From NCBI GenBank assembly GCA_963576735.1, contig OY755173.1:5054873-5118872 (forward strand): DNA of 64,000 bases, read 5' to 3'. Every line of letters starts with the position of its first letter. Positions within the stretch are counted from its first letter, which is position 1. Origin of the DNA: Bedellia somnulentella (taxonomy: Eukaryota; Arthropoda; Insecta; Lepidoptera; Bedelliidae). The translations under genes were made by a program, and so were the position numbers. The notes under the pieces are model-generated. The model was not told the DNA's origin and searched no databases. It worked only from the letters and a program-made list of their open reading frames with translations. Below, one piece after another: positions 12,181 through 22,007 of this stretch.

Positions 12181-12315
12181 AAGTAACCTGTTTTTTGCAC
12201 CATCGATGAGCACATTGACATTGCTACTATTAATATCTCGATGAAGCACCTCCTATGTATGGCAATTTTTTAGCCGACCTCTTTTTTGTAAGCACATTGA
12301 AATAAAGCCATCTCG
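12150..12315. repeat. Short imperfect tandem duplication
   Basis: CCTCCTATGTATGGC, then a T-rich tract, then AAGCACATTGA (or GAGCACATTGA) occurs twice about 90 bp apart. It lies just beyond the LINE fragment. No function was seen. Confidence 0.55.
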
Positions 12316-13657
12316 AATATGAATGTTGTGATTAGTCATACAGCACAATGGCATTGCGATACTCACCCGCCAACGCAATGCGTCTGTCTCAAACTTATAA
12401 CGGTTTTATCTTATCTTGGCTTCTCTTTTAACAACCTAAATTGACTATAAATACACTCATCTTATTGCTATGCTGGAAATCCCCACTAGAGCGAATCAAA
12501 CTAGGGGCATATAGAGCCTATTTGATGGTAGAGGAAAGCTTGAATGCTGCACTTAAAGCTGTTATGGTTTTTACGCTAACGTTTTTAATCCAGCAAAGTC
12601 TCTGGGGCAATTTTGACAATTTATAAATCGCTAACAATTTCATTAATCCAGTTATGGAAAGTTTTCGGTAAAACTTCAGATGGAGACCTTCAATTTCATA
12701 CCTGAACCAATTTTCTAGCTCTTAGCAACGCGACACAGGCTGGTTCACAAAATCCACCCTCTCTCGTTTAATATATAAGGATATTCTGAGCACAAGTAAA
12801 TAATTATGAAACGCACAGCCAAAAAGCTCTTGTATAACTTTTGCTATTAAGTTCATTGGTGGCTATAATAAGATATTCTGTTTATGTTAACAACTACTAT
12901 TCCCTTTGCTTCGTTAATTCCGGGCTTACTATGTTTACAGCAAACTTATTTTTGGTATCATAATAGTTTATTTCGGCCGCGCTATTAAACGGTTTATTCA
13001 CTGATAAGGTTGGGAATGTAGCTCGAATACTTTAGTTGGTAGGTTTGGAATGATAATGAGATTAATAATTAAGGACATTACTAACATTATAAACGAAATA
13101 AGATGGTTTGTTAATCAATTACTTATACCTACTTGCACTCGCGGATGTTATTAAAAAAAAAGGGTAGACAGAGATTAACAATAAATATCAATAATAATAA
13201 TGATAATGAGATGAATAATGAGTTAGCTAGTGATAGGATACTCACATAATGAGAATAAAATATTGAAGTGTGATAACTAGACTAACCCGCACATTAATAT
13301 CCTGCCTGAAAAAATATATACCAGGATTTACGGTGTACTTTATATCATTTAAAACTTTGTCATTCAATCAAAGTCTACTGATCTCGTGAGCCCATAAGGA
13401 TAATTACTCACTGGGGTATATCGTGTCAAATTATAATTTCCTTGCATCATATAATTTCAATAACATGTCTTTTAAAAATTAAACGGCTTATAACTACCCC
13501 CCTATTTACTTACGAACACAGGTACCTTAAATTGTAATTCATGTTTATGCCGAAAACAATTAAAAGATTGTATAAAAGTAGTAAAAAAATCAACAACAAT
13601 ATATTTAAAATTGCAAGTTTCTCAAGAAGAACCGAGTCTTACTAGAGTGGTTGATAT

Positions 13658-14299
13658 AAAAACCGGCCAAGTGCGAGTCGGATCGCGCACTAAGGGTTCC
13701 GTACTATCATATATATAGAAAATCCCGTTTGTGTGAAAATCATGGGAGCCAAATTAGGTAAGTAATTTGATTTATGACGTTTAAAAATAGAACTACGGGC
13801 TAGATCTCATTCAAACCAATTTTCGTTAGTAGTTTCTATAGTAATACACATCATATATTTTTTTCAGTATTATCATGCCCATATTTTAGAAGTTACGGGG
13901 GGGGGACACACATTTTAGCACTTTGAAAAAGTCTCTCGCGCAAACTATTCAGTTTTGAAAAAAAAAGATATAAGAAACCTCAACATCATTTTCAAATACC
14001 TTTTGATAAATAACCCACACGTATAGGTTTGATGAAAAAATAAATTTTGAGTTTCAGTTCTATGTATGGGGAACCCTAAAAATTTTGGTTTTTTTTTCAG
14101 ATTTTATTTTAAAATCTTAATGCGGTTTACAGAATACATCTACGCACCAATTTCCAATAATGTAGTTCTTATAGTTTCGGAATAAACTGGCTGTGACATA
14201 CGGACGGACAGACGGACGGACGGACGGACAGACAGACAGACAGACATGACGAATCTATAAGGGTCCCGTTTTTGCCATTTGGCTACGGAACCCTAAAAA
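13658..14299 (-). repeat. ~640-bp interspersed repeat with GTCC microsatellite (copy 2, inverted)
   Basis: It is the reverse complement of the 2252..2886 element: it starts AAAAACCGGCCAAGTGCGAG and ends GGCTACGGAACCCTAAAAAT. Its GGAC array is at about 14200..14246. Similarity to copy 1 is high along its whole length. Confidence 0.8.
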
Positions 14300-16454
14300 T
14301 GGGGGCGTATATATATATATTAATTTACGTACAGTAAGAATGTTATCGCTCTTCTGTCCGTAGTGGACACAAAAGGCGTGAGCGTACGTCACACGGAGTA
14401 TGGTACATCCATTACAGCACCTTAAAAGTAACCCATACAGTTACTCATGCTTAATTCCATTCCACTAAATAAGGTTATTTCTGTCTAAGAATTTGTTATC
14501 TGCTATTCAGTGATAAAGAAAAGAAAACATTAAGAACGAGGGTCCCTGATGACTCCAACATTGTTCTAAGTTGGCGATAACAGTGTGTCAGTCAATCTGT
14601 GTCACGATTGAGCCTAAACTTGTGTTTTTGTGAAGCTTTGGTTAAATCGATATCATGAAATCGGGTTCGCGGTTTTATGAAACACGAAGTAGTACTGGTA
14701 ACGTTCATGTGAAATCAAAGTATTGACTTTACCTTTAATTATGGCATTTTTTTATTTTTATTGATTCAGTGTTGTTGTGAAAGTTATATCAATTAAGAGA
14801 AGCTTGAGCTTTACCATCAAAACATACTCAGCTTAATTTAAAGAGCGGTAAAATGAGGTGTCTTTGGTGTTGATTTGCTCGTTACAGAACCCAAAAGCTG
14901 TAGTTGAAACATATATTTATTAACTAAAAGTACACGACGAAAGCTTGTATTTACTGTGGTGGTGATTGTTGGGCGATGTGGTTTTACAACCATCACCAAC
15001 CATTTTATTTTAAAACATTTTACCATAATCAATTTCCAAAAGTAGATGAGGAATTTCCAATTCTACAGCTCTGACTACTTTGTAATTTATTACCCTGTGT
15101 GTATGTATGAATTTATCCTATAAATTATCGACTATAATATTCAATATTCTTTCTTAACTTTGTACATATGGGCCCAAGTTACATGTATCGATCGATGCTT
15201 ACGATAGCTTACATACATCGATAGTTGTTATGGTCGACAGTTATAAGTACTTTACTGCTACAGAATTTATGACTTGAAAACAATATTTATATTCGTCAAC
15301 AGAACATTGTCGCAGACAAAATTAGAACCTTCGAACTAAGTAGGAACCTACCACATGCCAAGTATGTCTATGAAGGTCGATATGAATAAATTAAAATAAT
15401 AAACACATTTTAACACATACTTAATATTAGTTTATTGATTCACAGTGACCAAATCAAAGCTATTTGTTAAGAAGATTTTGAGAATGATTTTATTGATAAA
15501 TTAAGAAGATTGTTTATGGGAAGTAATGGTGTGAGTTGTGTAATATGTATTGTATTGTTTCTTAAAGTTTTTTTTAAAAAATCTACATAAATATTGCCAT
15601 TTGTAATGTTAAATGGGCTGTAGCTATTCTTGAACAATCGTTATATTCTGATCTAACACTCATTAGTATGTATTGTCCAATTATGGGTGGTCTATTCTTG
15701 AATAAAAATAAAATATTGATAGTTTTTGATGAGCTCTGTAAACTTGTTGTTTCAAGGTTTCTTAAAGTTCTTTACTTCGATTTCATTTCTATTTTGTAAA
15801 CGACATTGAATCTATATCATCCTCACGATAATCATAGGTAAGCTATTTCTGCCTTCAGAATAAGCTACATACAATTTTAAAATATAACTGTGTATATTTA
15901 TATTCGTTCAACGCTGTTAGACTATTAATCTCTGTCTCATTATTTGCGTCATCTGCTGACAGTACATTGTACATCAAGCCATCCTGAAAATAAGAGAGAA
16001 CAAAAAGACACGTAGTTAGGTGAGAAACTGTGTGAGCACCATTTTCTCTGTTATTGTGACGGTCCGGGCTTGTTAAACAATAGCCTCTCAACATAATGGT
16101 GCTCCTATTGATACCGTATACCGATGGGTATATGTTCACATTGTTATAAATGAATCGGTATGCGTTTTCAACGAGCTTGCATCGGATTTCGGATCTCGTT
16201 TTTCCACCTATACTACCACTTCGTTAATGTTTTGTACGACTTTGTTATGCGCCTCACAATGTATGTTGCAAAGAATGACTTCATAGGTCGTAAATACAAT
16301 ACAGTTTTACTCTTTTAGCGTGATTCCCAATACTGAAGTCGAGTTTATGTGCTCGTTGCGAGTATATTTGGTTTGATTGATATGCGTTCGTGACGTGAGT
16401 TTTCGTGTACAATCTGATGTATAATGGAGAACCCTTTCTTGTTTTTGTCGACAG

Positions 16455-16622
16455 CAAAAAAACAGAATGGGTCGGCGGTGCGCACGAACAGTCTGGGTTC
16501 CGGCGCGCGGACGCCGCCCGTCGAGCGGACCAAATCCAAGTTCTCCGCGTTCGGGAGACTCTTCAAGCCGTGGAAGTGGAAACGGAAAAAGAAGTCTGAG
16601 AAATTCGAGAATACTTCTAGAA
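16455..16622 (+). CDS. Phactr: Phactr exon 2 (basic N-terminal region)
   Basis: The acceptor is TTTTTGTCGACAG and the donor AGAA|GTAAGT; 168 nt, phase 1-1, residues 52-107 of the main form. It encodes a Ser/Thr-rich start and then [20 protein letters not shown]. This strongly basic aromatic block is typical of Phactr N-termini just before RPEL1 and is known in the family for nuclear or membrane targeting. A TPPVER sequence is a possible proline-directed phosphosite. Identity is secure. Confidence 0.93.
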
Positions 16623-16876
16623 GTAAGTTAACTGTTGGTCCTGCAGTATGAGGTAATAGACGTCATTAGCAAAAATGCTCAGTTTAAAATCTATGCGCTT
16701 TCACTAACCTCATCCTGCGGGGTTTGTTTACTATTTATTGTATCTGGGCTGAATTATGTGCAAGTGTTATTGATGCAGCCGTTCAAGTACAAATTGAATT
16801 AGTATGTGAAGAGATTATTTGATGTGAAGACTATTCATTACATTCTGAAACACATCACAAATAAATGATGTTTTAT

Positions 16877-17232
16877 GTGGCAACCGTACCGATAGCTGTT
16901 CATGCTGAGAGGCTTGGGTTCAACTTCCGAGTTGGGCCTACATGAATTCGTCTTATCTTACTATAAGTGAAAAGTCATATATGTGGTTAATTTATCACGG
17001 TTGATATCGGGGAGGGAAAACATCGTGGGAAACCCACATGGCTAAATTATACTTAGTCATGTGATAGTGTATTCGTATTAAACGGCGATAGCTCTACGCC
17101 TTATTACTTAAGTAGGTACAATGTTCAAGCCAAGCATGGTTACTCTGAACACCAGGTGACAATATTGTTACATGATGTTTAGTAGATTTGGTACAACTGC
17201 CACGCCTTCAGGGATATGCGGTGTGAACTTTG
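16877..17232 (+). repeat. Old copy of the tRNA-headed SINE
   Basis: A diverged + strand copy of the family at 48555..48920. Landmarks in order: ACCGTACCGATAGCTGTTCA, GGTTCAACTTCCG (box B), GTGGTTAATTTATCACGGTT, GGAAACCCACATGGCT, TAGTCATGTGATAGTGTATT. Many substitutions make it an old insertion between exons 2 and 3. Confidence 0.65.
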
Positions 17233-17548
17233 AGTTTAAGTTGTAACAGTATTTAAGTCTGCATTAGACAAAGAACGAAATATCTCTGCGTACTAGCTAT
17301 TAAAAGTAAGTTCTCCGAGCATTGTCATAAAAAAAATAAAACCAATTCGCTCCTTTACATTTTGTTATCTAATTTAAAATGTCTTTCAATTGGATTTTTG
17401 CAAATGCCATAGTCAAGATGATTCAGTGTAGTAAAGTAAACTCAGAATAGCTCAAAGTATAACCTATTCAAGACTACTATTTCATTATTATTTTTTAATC
17501 CGACTTAGTAAATGCAGTAGATAACATATCAATTTTCTGTTATTTCAG

Positions 17549-17647
17549 CTTTAGAGAGAAAGATATCCGTCCGAGCGCCGCGCGATGAGCTGGTGCAGAA
17601 AGGCATACTGCTCCCCGAGAGTCCCGTCACTCCTGTACCGGAAGCCA
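17549..17647 (+). CDS. Phactr: Phactr exon 3 (RPEL motif 1)
   Basis: The acceptor is TTCTGTTATTTCAG and the donor GCCA|GTAAGA; 99 nt, phase 1-1, residues 108-140. The exon is essentially one RPEL motif: LERKISVRAPRDELVQKGIL. The core is R116-A-P-R-D-E-L122, with Ala where most RPELs have Pro. Basic exon 2 plus RPEL1 is the family's N-terminal actin-responsive localisation module. Because the exon is symmetric, skipping would remove RPEL1 and keep the frame. Identity is secure. Confidence 0.95.
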
Positions 17648-19019
17648 GTAAGACTTGTTTATACTCACGCTATTGATAACTATAGAGGGAAGGTAGTGAT
17701 TATACATAGACAATGTGCGTTTTGACCAATCTCTTCTTCAGCATCATATTTCGCTTATTAAATACTCTTTAACTACAAATAAATATATATTTTCAAGGGG
17801 TAGGAAGGAATACTTATTAAGTGTACTTACGTGATAGGAGGCCAGTCAATTGTCTCGTTCGTCACGTTTTTTTCTACCTCCGGTAGCCCACTATAAGATA
17901 ATTGAAAGATAGTCCCTGGCCATAAATTGGATCTTATGCCATAGAAATAGCGATCAAATGCTATGAAAATGTAATAATGACTCTGCTCGATAAGGGAAAC
18001 AATCCTGTAGAACGTAAATAACATCATGCTTTTAAAACACGTAGAATTTTAACCCACGCTATATTTGAGGCCGTGTTTTTTCTAACTGAGAAACCTTGGT
18101 AAGGTTCAATACACTTTAAAAAGATTTAACTTATACATACCACAATTGTATAAGCGCGAAGGCATTAAGCTTTATCTGTCAGTTTTAATAATGAAAAAAA
18201 CAATATAGGCAGCTTGGCATCTTTCATTCTAGACTACCCTTCCTTAGTCTCCCCAATCATCATCTAGTCTTCCTAATCTTGGGGCCAAATATATATGGAA
18301 TGCTTATCCTTAACCTCCATTTCCATGAGATTGTGTTTAAAGATAAGATAAAAGATATTTATTTATTACCAAACAAAATAACACCATACATACATACATA
18401 TACTCACGGCTATAAATCTCTAGAAGGGGTAGCCAGAGCTAAGGAATTAGAAATTCCTCAGCCACTTTTGGACAAAATAAAACATATAACAACATATAAA
18501 AATATTACAAATAAAAAAATATGGCAACAAAAAGGCAAATTACCTCAGATAGGTTCCCAACATTATCCGCAGGACACTGCTGGGGAGCTGGTTTTCTGGT
18601 ACCGCCTGTTACTTACATACTAAGTCCGACAACCAGCTTTATATCAGTAAATACCTTATGCTATCCGTTGTAACTGGAAGTAAAGAAGAAAATAGCTCAA
18701 CGCTTAAAAGAATAAAGAGAAATTACATTTCAGTGAGCAATCATTAATGAGCAGCCAGCCTTAAATCAATATTAAATAAAAAAACAAATCGTAACAATAT
18801 TTATAATATGCTATAATAAATATTATAAAATAAGTTAAGGGACACATATATTTACACACACACACACATATATTTACACATATGTTTGTGTAAATCTTCA
18901 ATATAAAATACATTATTAGAGCATTTGGAGCACCTTGTATAAAGGCATTTAATGGGAATCGTCAATATCACTGATTCACGACACTCCATGAACCGAATTT
19001 ATATTTTAAATTATATATA

Positions 19020-19390
19020 TGTAAAGAAAACTATAGTTTCCTTTATTTGAATTTACACGCGCATATAGCAACTCTTTGGTAGTTTAGAGTTTTTAAGAAA
19101 GAGTAAACTGTGACGGTCATGACGCACGCTTTTGGTTAATGTCAAATAAGAAAAATTTCTCTTTACAAAGAATAAGTTAATATCTAATTTTAAATAAAAT
19201 AAGAAATCGACACCGGAATAATAACATTTAATGTCGTTTCTTTGATTTACAGGTATGTAAGTTAATGTTTGTTTGATTTGTTTCATGATTTGTTTCTTAG
19301 ATTAACTGAAATAAATCTTTGATTTACAGAGAAACTCAATGTGTTTGATTGACGGTGCCATATATCAAGCCACTATAAAATAATATTATA
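19020..19390 (+). repeat. 5' LTR
   Basis: It starts TGTAAAGAAAACTATAGTTT and ends in an AT-rich ATAATATTATA; the last few bases are ambiguous. Near its middle TTTGATTTACAG|GTATGTAAGT joins an acceptor-like and a donor-like splice sequence at 19252/19253. A second acceptor-like TTTGATTTACAG lies about 75 bp downstream. The small minus-strand open frame inside has no coding signature. Confidence 0.9.
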
Positions 19391-19413
19391 AAACGACATT
19401 AACTGTCACAAAA

Positions 19414-20076
19414 ATGGAGAAACTAAAATTTACTTTTCAAATTAAACCAACAGTGGACGGAAAGTCAAACTTCATTGCCATAACCTCAATTGCCACACTA
19501 GATGACAAAGTTTACCTGATTCCTGAAGAGTATCAAGCAATATCACTTCATAAACATATTCAAACCACGAAAACATACGTTACATTAAAAAGTACATTGA
19601 AAAAGAGATATCAAACTAGAAATGTTTGGATAAAAACAACAGAAGAAATTTTAAAAACATATGTCGATGAGACTGGAAACATGATTTTTCAGGACCAATT
19701 TCTAGAAGAAATTAACCAAGAACAGTCACCAGCTGTGAGTAAAATGACATTAGAGGATCCTATAGTGAAGATTTTGGAAAAATTGGTTGAAGACAAACAG
19801 AATGAAGAAAAGAAGAGTATGAAAAAGTTAGCTGAAAGATTTGTGATTGAAAAATTTAGCGGAAGAAATTCAAGAGCATGTCAGTGGATGGAAGTATTCG
19901 AAAAAGAATGTGAAAGATTTAATATTGTAAAAGAGGAAGAAAAGATTGAAATTCTCAGACTTTTTCTTGATAAAACATGCATAGATTGGTACTCCTCCAT
20001 GATGATAAAGTTTGGATTACAATCTGAGTGGTCAGAATGGAAATCAAGTTTTTTACAAACATACACCAGTAAAGGT
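19414..20076 (+). CDS. Gag, N-terminal part (Ty3/Gypsy), disrupted
   Basis: It begins at ATG 23 bp after the 5' LTR. About 220 codons of Lys/Glu-rich protein precede the disruption. The part from about residue 140 (ERFVIEKFSGRN, CIDWYSSMMIKFG) resembles the capsid-like region of Gypsy gag proteins. Translation then runs into the inserted LINE and stops at 20088. The break lies at an AAAGGT target sequence duplicated at 21550..21555, and both sides have the same codon phase there, so gag was open before the LINE landed. Confidence 0.8.
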
Positions 20077-21549
20077 AAAAAAAGATAAAAAAAAAAGATA
20101 AAAAATATTTATTTCAAAATAAAAAGAATTGTTCTCTATTTTTTGAACGTCACAAACTTACGTATAAGTTAAATCTTACTCTACTGACTCTACTTCGGAT
20201 TCGGAAGGTGTATTGTTGCGAGAAGAACCCGTAAGAAACTCAGCAACACACATCTTTTCTTAGTCAAATTACAATATTGGTGTATGTCTGGAAATATCCT
20301 GAATAGAGCCCTGGTGACACCAAGCAGTTTCATCTATCATATAATCATTTAAACTGTAATAAGCTTTTAAATGAAGACTGCGTTTTATAATTACTTTGAA
20401 TTTCTTTTCTGTTAGATTCAAAATGTCATCAGGTATTTTATTATAAAATTTTACACATAACCCCATAAAAGATGTATTTATTTTTGACAATCTGTACTTT
20501 TGAATTGAAATTTTATTATTATCTCTAAGACTTCTAGTATGTCTGTCACAGTTTTTGGAAAATGCTTTCAAATTTTTTCTCACATACATGATGTTTTCAT
20601 AAATATATTGACATGGCAGTGTCATTATATTTATGGTTTTAAACAATTCTCTAAGGGAATCTCGTGAACCTAAATTATAAATAGCTCTTATTGCTCTTTT
20701 CTGTAAAATGAATATTGACCCAACATCAGCAGCTCTGCCCCAGAGTAAAATGCCATAAGACATGATGCTATGAAAATAACTATAGTAAACTAAACGAGCG
20801 GTCTGTACATCAGTTAAATGTCTTATCTTTCTAACGGCATAGGCAGCACTGCTTAGCCTGCCAGCTAGCGCGCTAATGTGGGGTCCCCATTGGAGCTTTG
20901 AGTCCAGATGTATCCCTAAGAAAACTGCGCTATCCGTAAATGGTAATTTTTCATTATTTAATGTAATTTCATTATCAACACTTTTAACATTTGGTAATGC
21001 AAATTTAATACATTTGGTTTTTTTGGCATTTAGTACAAGATTATTTGAAGCAAACCATGTTTGAATTTGGGAAACTGCATTATTTACATCGTCAATATTT
21101 TCCGAATTCCTTTTAACGTCAAAAATTAAAGAAGTATCATCAGCAAATAATACTATTTCAGACCTTTTCTCGACCATGAACGGCAAATCATTAATATATA
21201 CTAGAAACAAAAATGGGCCTAATATAGATCCCTGTGGAACACCCATTTTTACATGAGTTCCAGATGATTTTATTTTATCGATTTGCACTTTTTGTATTCG
21301 ATCTGAGAAGTAGGACTTTATTAATTTAAGTGCGTCACCTTCGATGCCATAATGTCCCAATTTTATGAATAAAATATTATGATCTGCACATCTGCAAAAG
21401 CTTTTGTAAGGTCGCAGAACAAACCGATTGCATCATTCTTAAGTTCCCACGAACCAAAAATATGTTTAATTAGGGCAACGCCTGCGTCAGTGGTAGAGCG
21501 GCCTTTCGTGAAACCAAATTGTTTAGGGTGAAACAAATTGTTGGAACTA
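20077..21549 (-). mobile_element. Nested 5'-truncated LINE (CR1/Jockey-like)
   Basis: A 1.47-kb non-LTR insertion in antisense to the host element. AAAGGT occurs at both junctions (20071..20076 and 21550..21555), a short apparent target duplication. Its 3' end, read on the minus strand, finishes in a TATCTTT-type low-complexity tail rather than plain poly(A). The 5' part of the element is missing, as is usual for LINE copies. Confidence 0.85.
20269..21360 (-). pseudogene. LINE reverse transcriptase, C-terminal part
   Basis: 363 codons on the minus strand carry reverse-transcriptase motifs: GVPQGSILGPFLF at residues 40-52, FADD (catalytic pair) at 72-75, and later LGIHLDSKLQW and SYFHSIMSYGILLWG, typical of CR1/Jockey-group LINEs. 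The upstream part of the domain (about 21363..21530, with FGFTKGRSTTDAG) is in a shifted frame, so a small indel near 21400 breaks the protein. Together with the 5' truncation this copy is inactive. Confidence 0.85.
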
Positions 21550-22005
21550 AAAGGTTGGACTGACAGCAAATATGCTTTGACTTTCAAGTACCAAACAGGA
21601 TCTTTGGTAGAATATGCAGTGAAAAAAGAAAGACTTTTATTGGAGATAAGAAAAACAATGGATGAAGGGACCCTAATTGACATAATCGCAGTCGGCTTAC
21701 CAGATTTTATAACAGATAGGATTAACAAAGAAGAAATAGTTCATGCTAAAGACTTATTCAATGAACTTGGCAGACTAGAACACTTGGTGCAAAAACGAAG
21801 AATTATAAAAAGAAAAGAAGATAGTAAACCGGTTAGAGAAAAATGTAATATCTGTGATAAATTGAATAAAGGAGACCGCTACCACCCAGAAGATTCTTGT
21901 TGGTTCAAACCAAAATTGAATACGGAAAAAGATAAAAAACAGATAAAACTTATCAATAATTCAGAGTTGGAATGTGAATTGCAGTACGAAGACCAAAAAA
22001 ACTAA
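21550..22005 (+). CDS. Gag, C-terminal part with zinc-knuckle-like motif
   Basis: Gag resumes after the LINE; the four codons before 21550 belong to the LINE. The segment KYALTFKYQTGSLVEYAVKK is typical of this Gypsy gag group. Near the end lies CNIC then H and C spaced C-X2-C-X9-H-X4-C, a stretched version of the usual C-X2-C-X4-H-X4-C nucleocapsid knuckle. It ends AAA AAC TAA, the slippery site for pol expression. Without the N-terminal half this segment has no proper start. Confidence 0.8.
   Translation, partial: KGWTDSKYALTFKYQTGSLVEYAVKKERLLLEIRKTMDEGTLIDIIAVGLPDFITDRINKEEIVHAKDLFNELGRLEHLVQKRRIIKRKEDSKPVREKCNICDKLNKGDRYHPEDSCWFKPKLNTEKDKKQIKLINNSELECELQYEDQKN
21996..22002 (+). promoter_or_regulatory. 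Minus-one frameshift slippery site between gag and pol
   Basis: The heptamer A AAA AAC lies in gag phase (codons AAA, AAC) immediately before the gag stop TAA at 22003..22005. The pol frame is minus one relative to gag and is open across the site. This matches the X XXY YYZ rule used by retroviruses. The stop is directly adjacent, leaving little room for the usual 5-9 nt spacer before a pseudoknot; I could not identify a stimulatory structure by eye. Confidence 0.75.
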
Positions 22006-22007
22006 TA

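Larger units (their letters stand above)
7354..16454 (+). other. Phactr intron 1
   Basis: 9.1 kb between exon 1A and exon 2. Recognisable contents are SINE-like copies at 10090..10338 and 10692..10943, a LINE fragment at 11560..12180, a short tandem duplication at 12150..12315 and the inverted repeat copy at 13658..14299. An old tRNA-SINE relic probably lies at about 9570..9870. In 7450..9560, 12320..13650 and 14300..16400 I see no gene and no clear repeat beyond a diverged SINE fragment near 14966..15115. Confidence 0.7.

Noticed and set aside
19053..19286. Identical 77-codon minus-strand frames in the two LTRs (also 25189..25422)
   Set aside because: They are identical only because the LTRs are identical. 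They run antisense to the element and resemble no protein.
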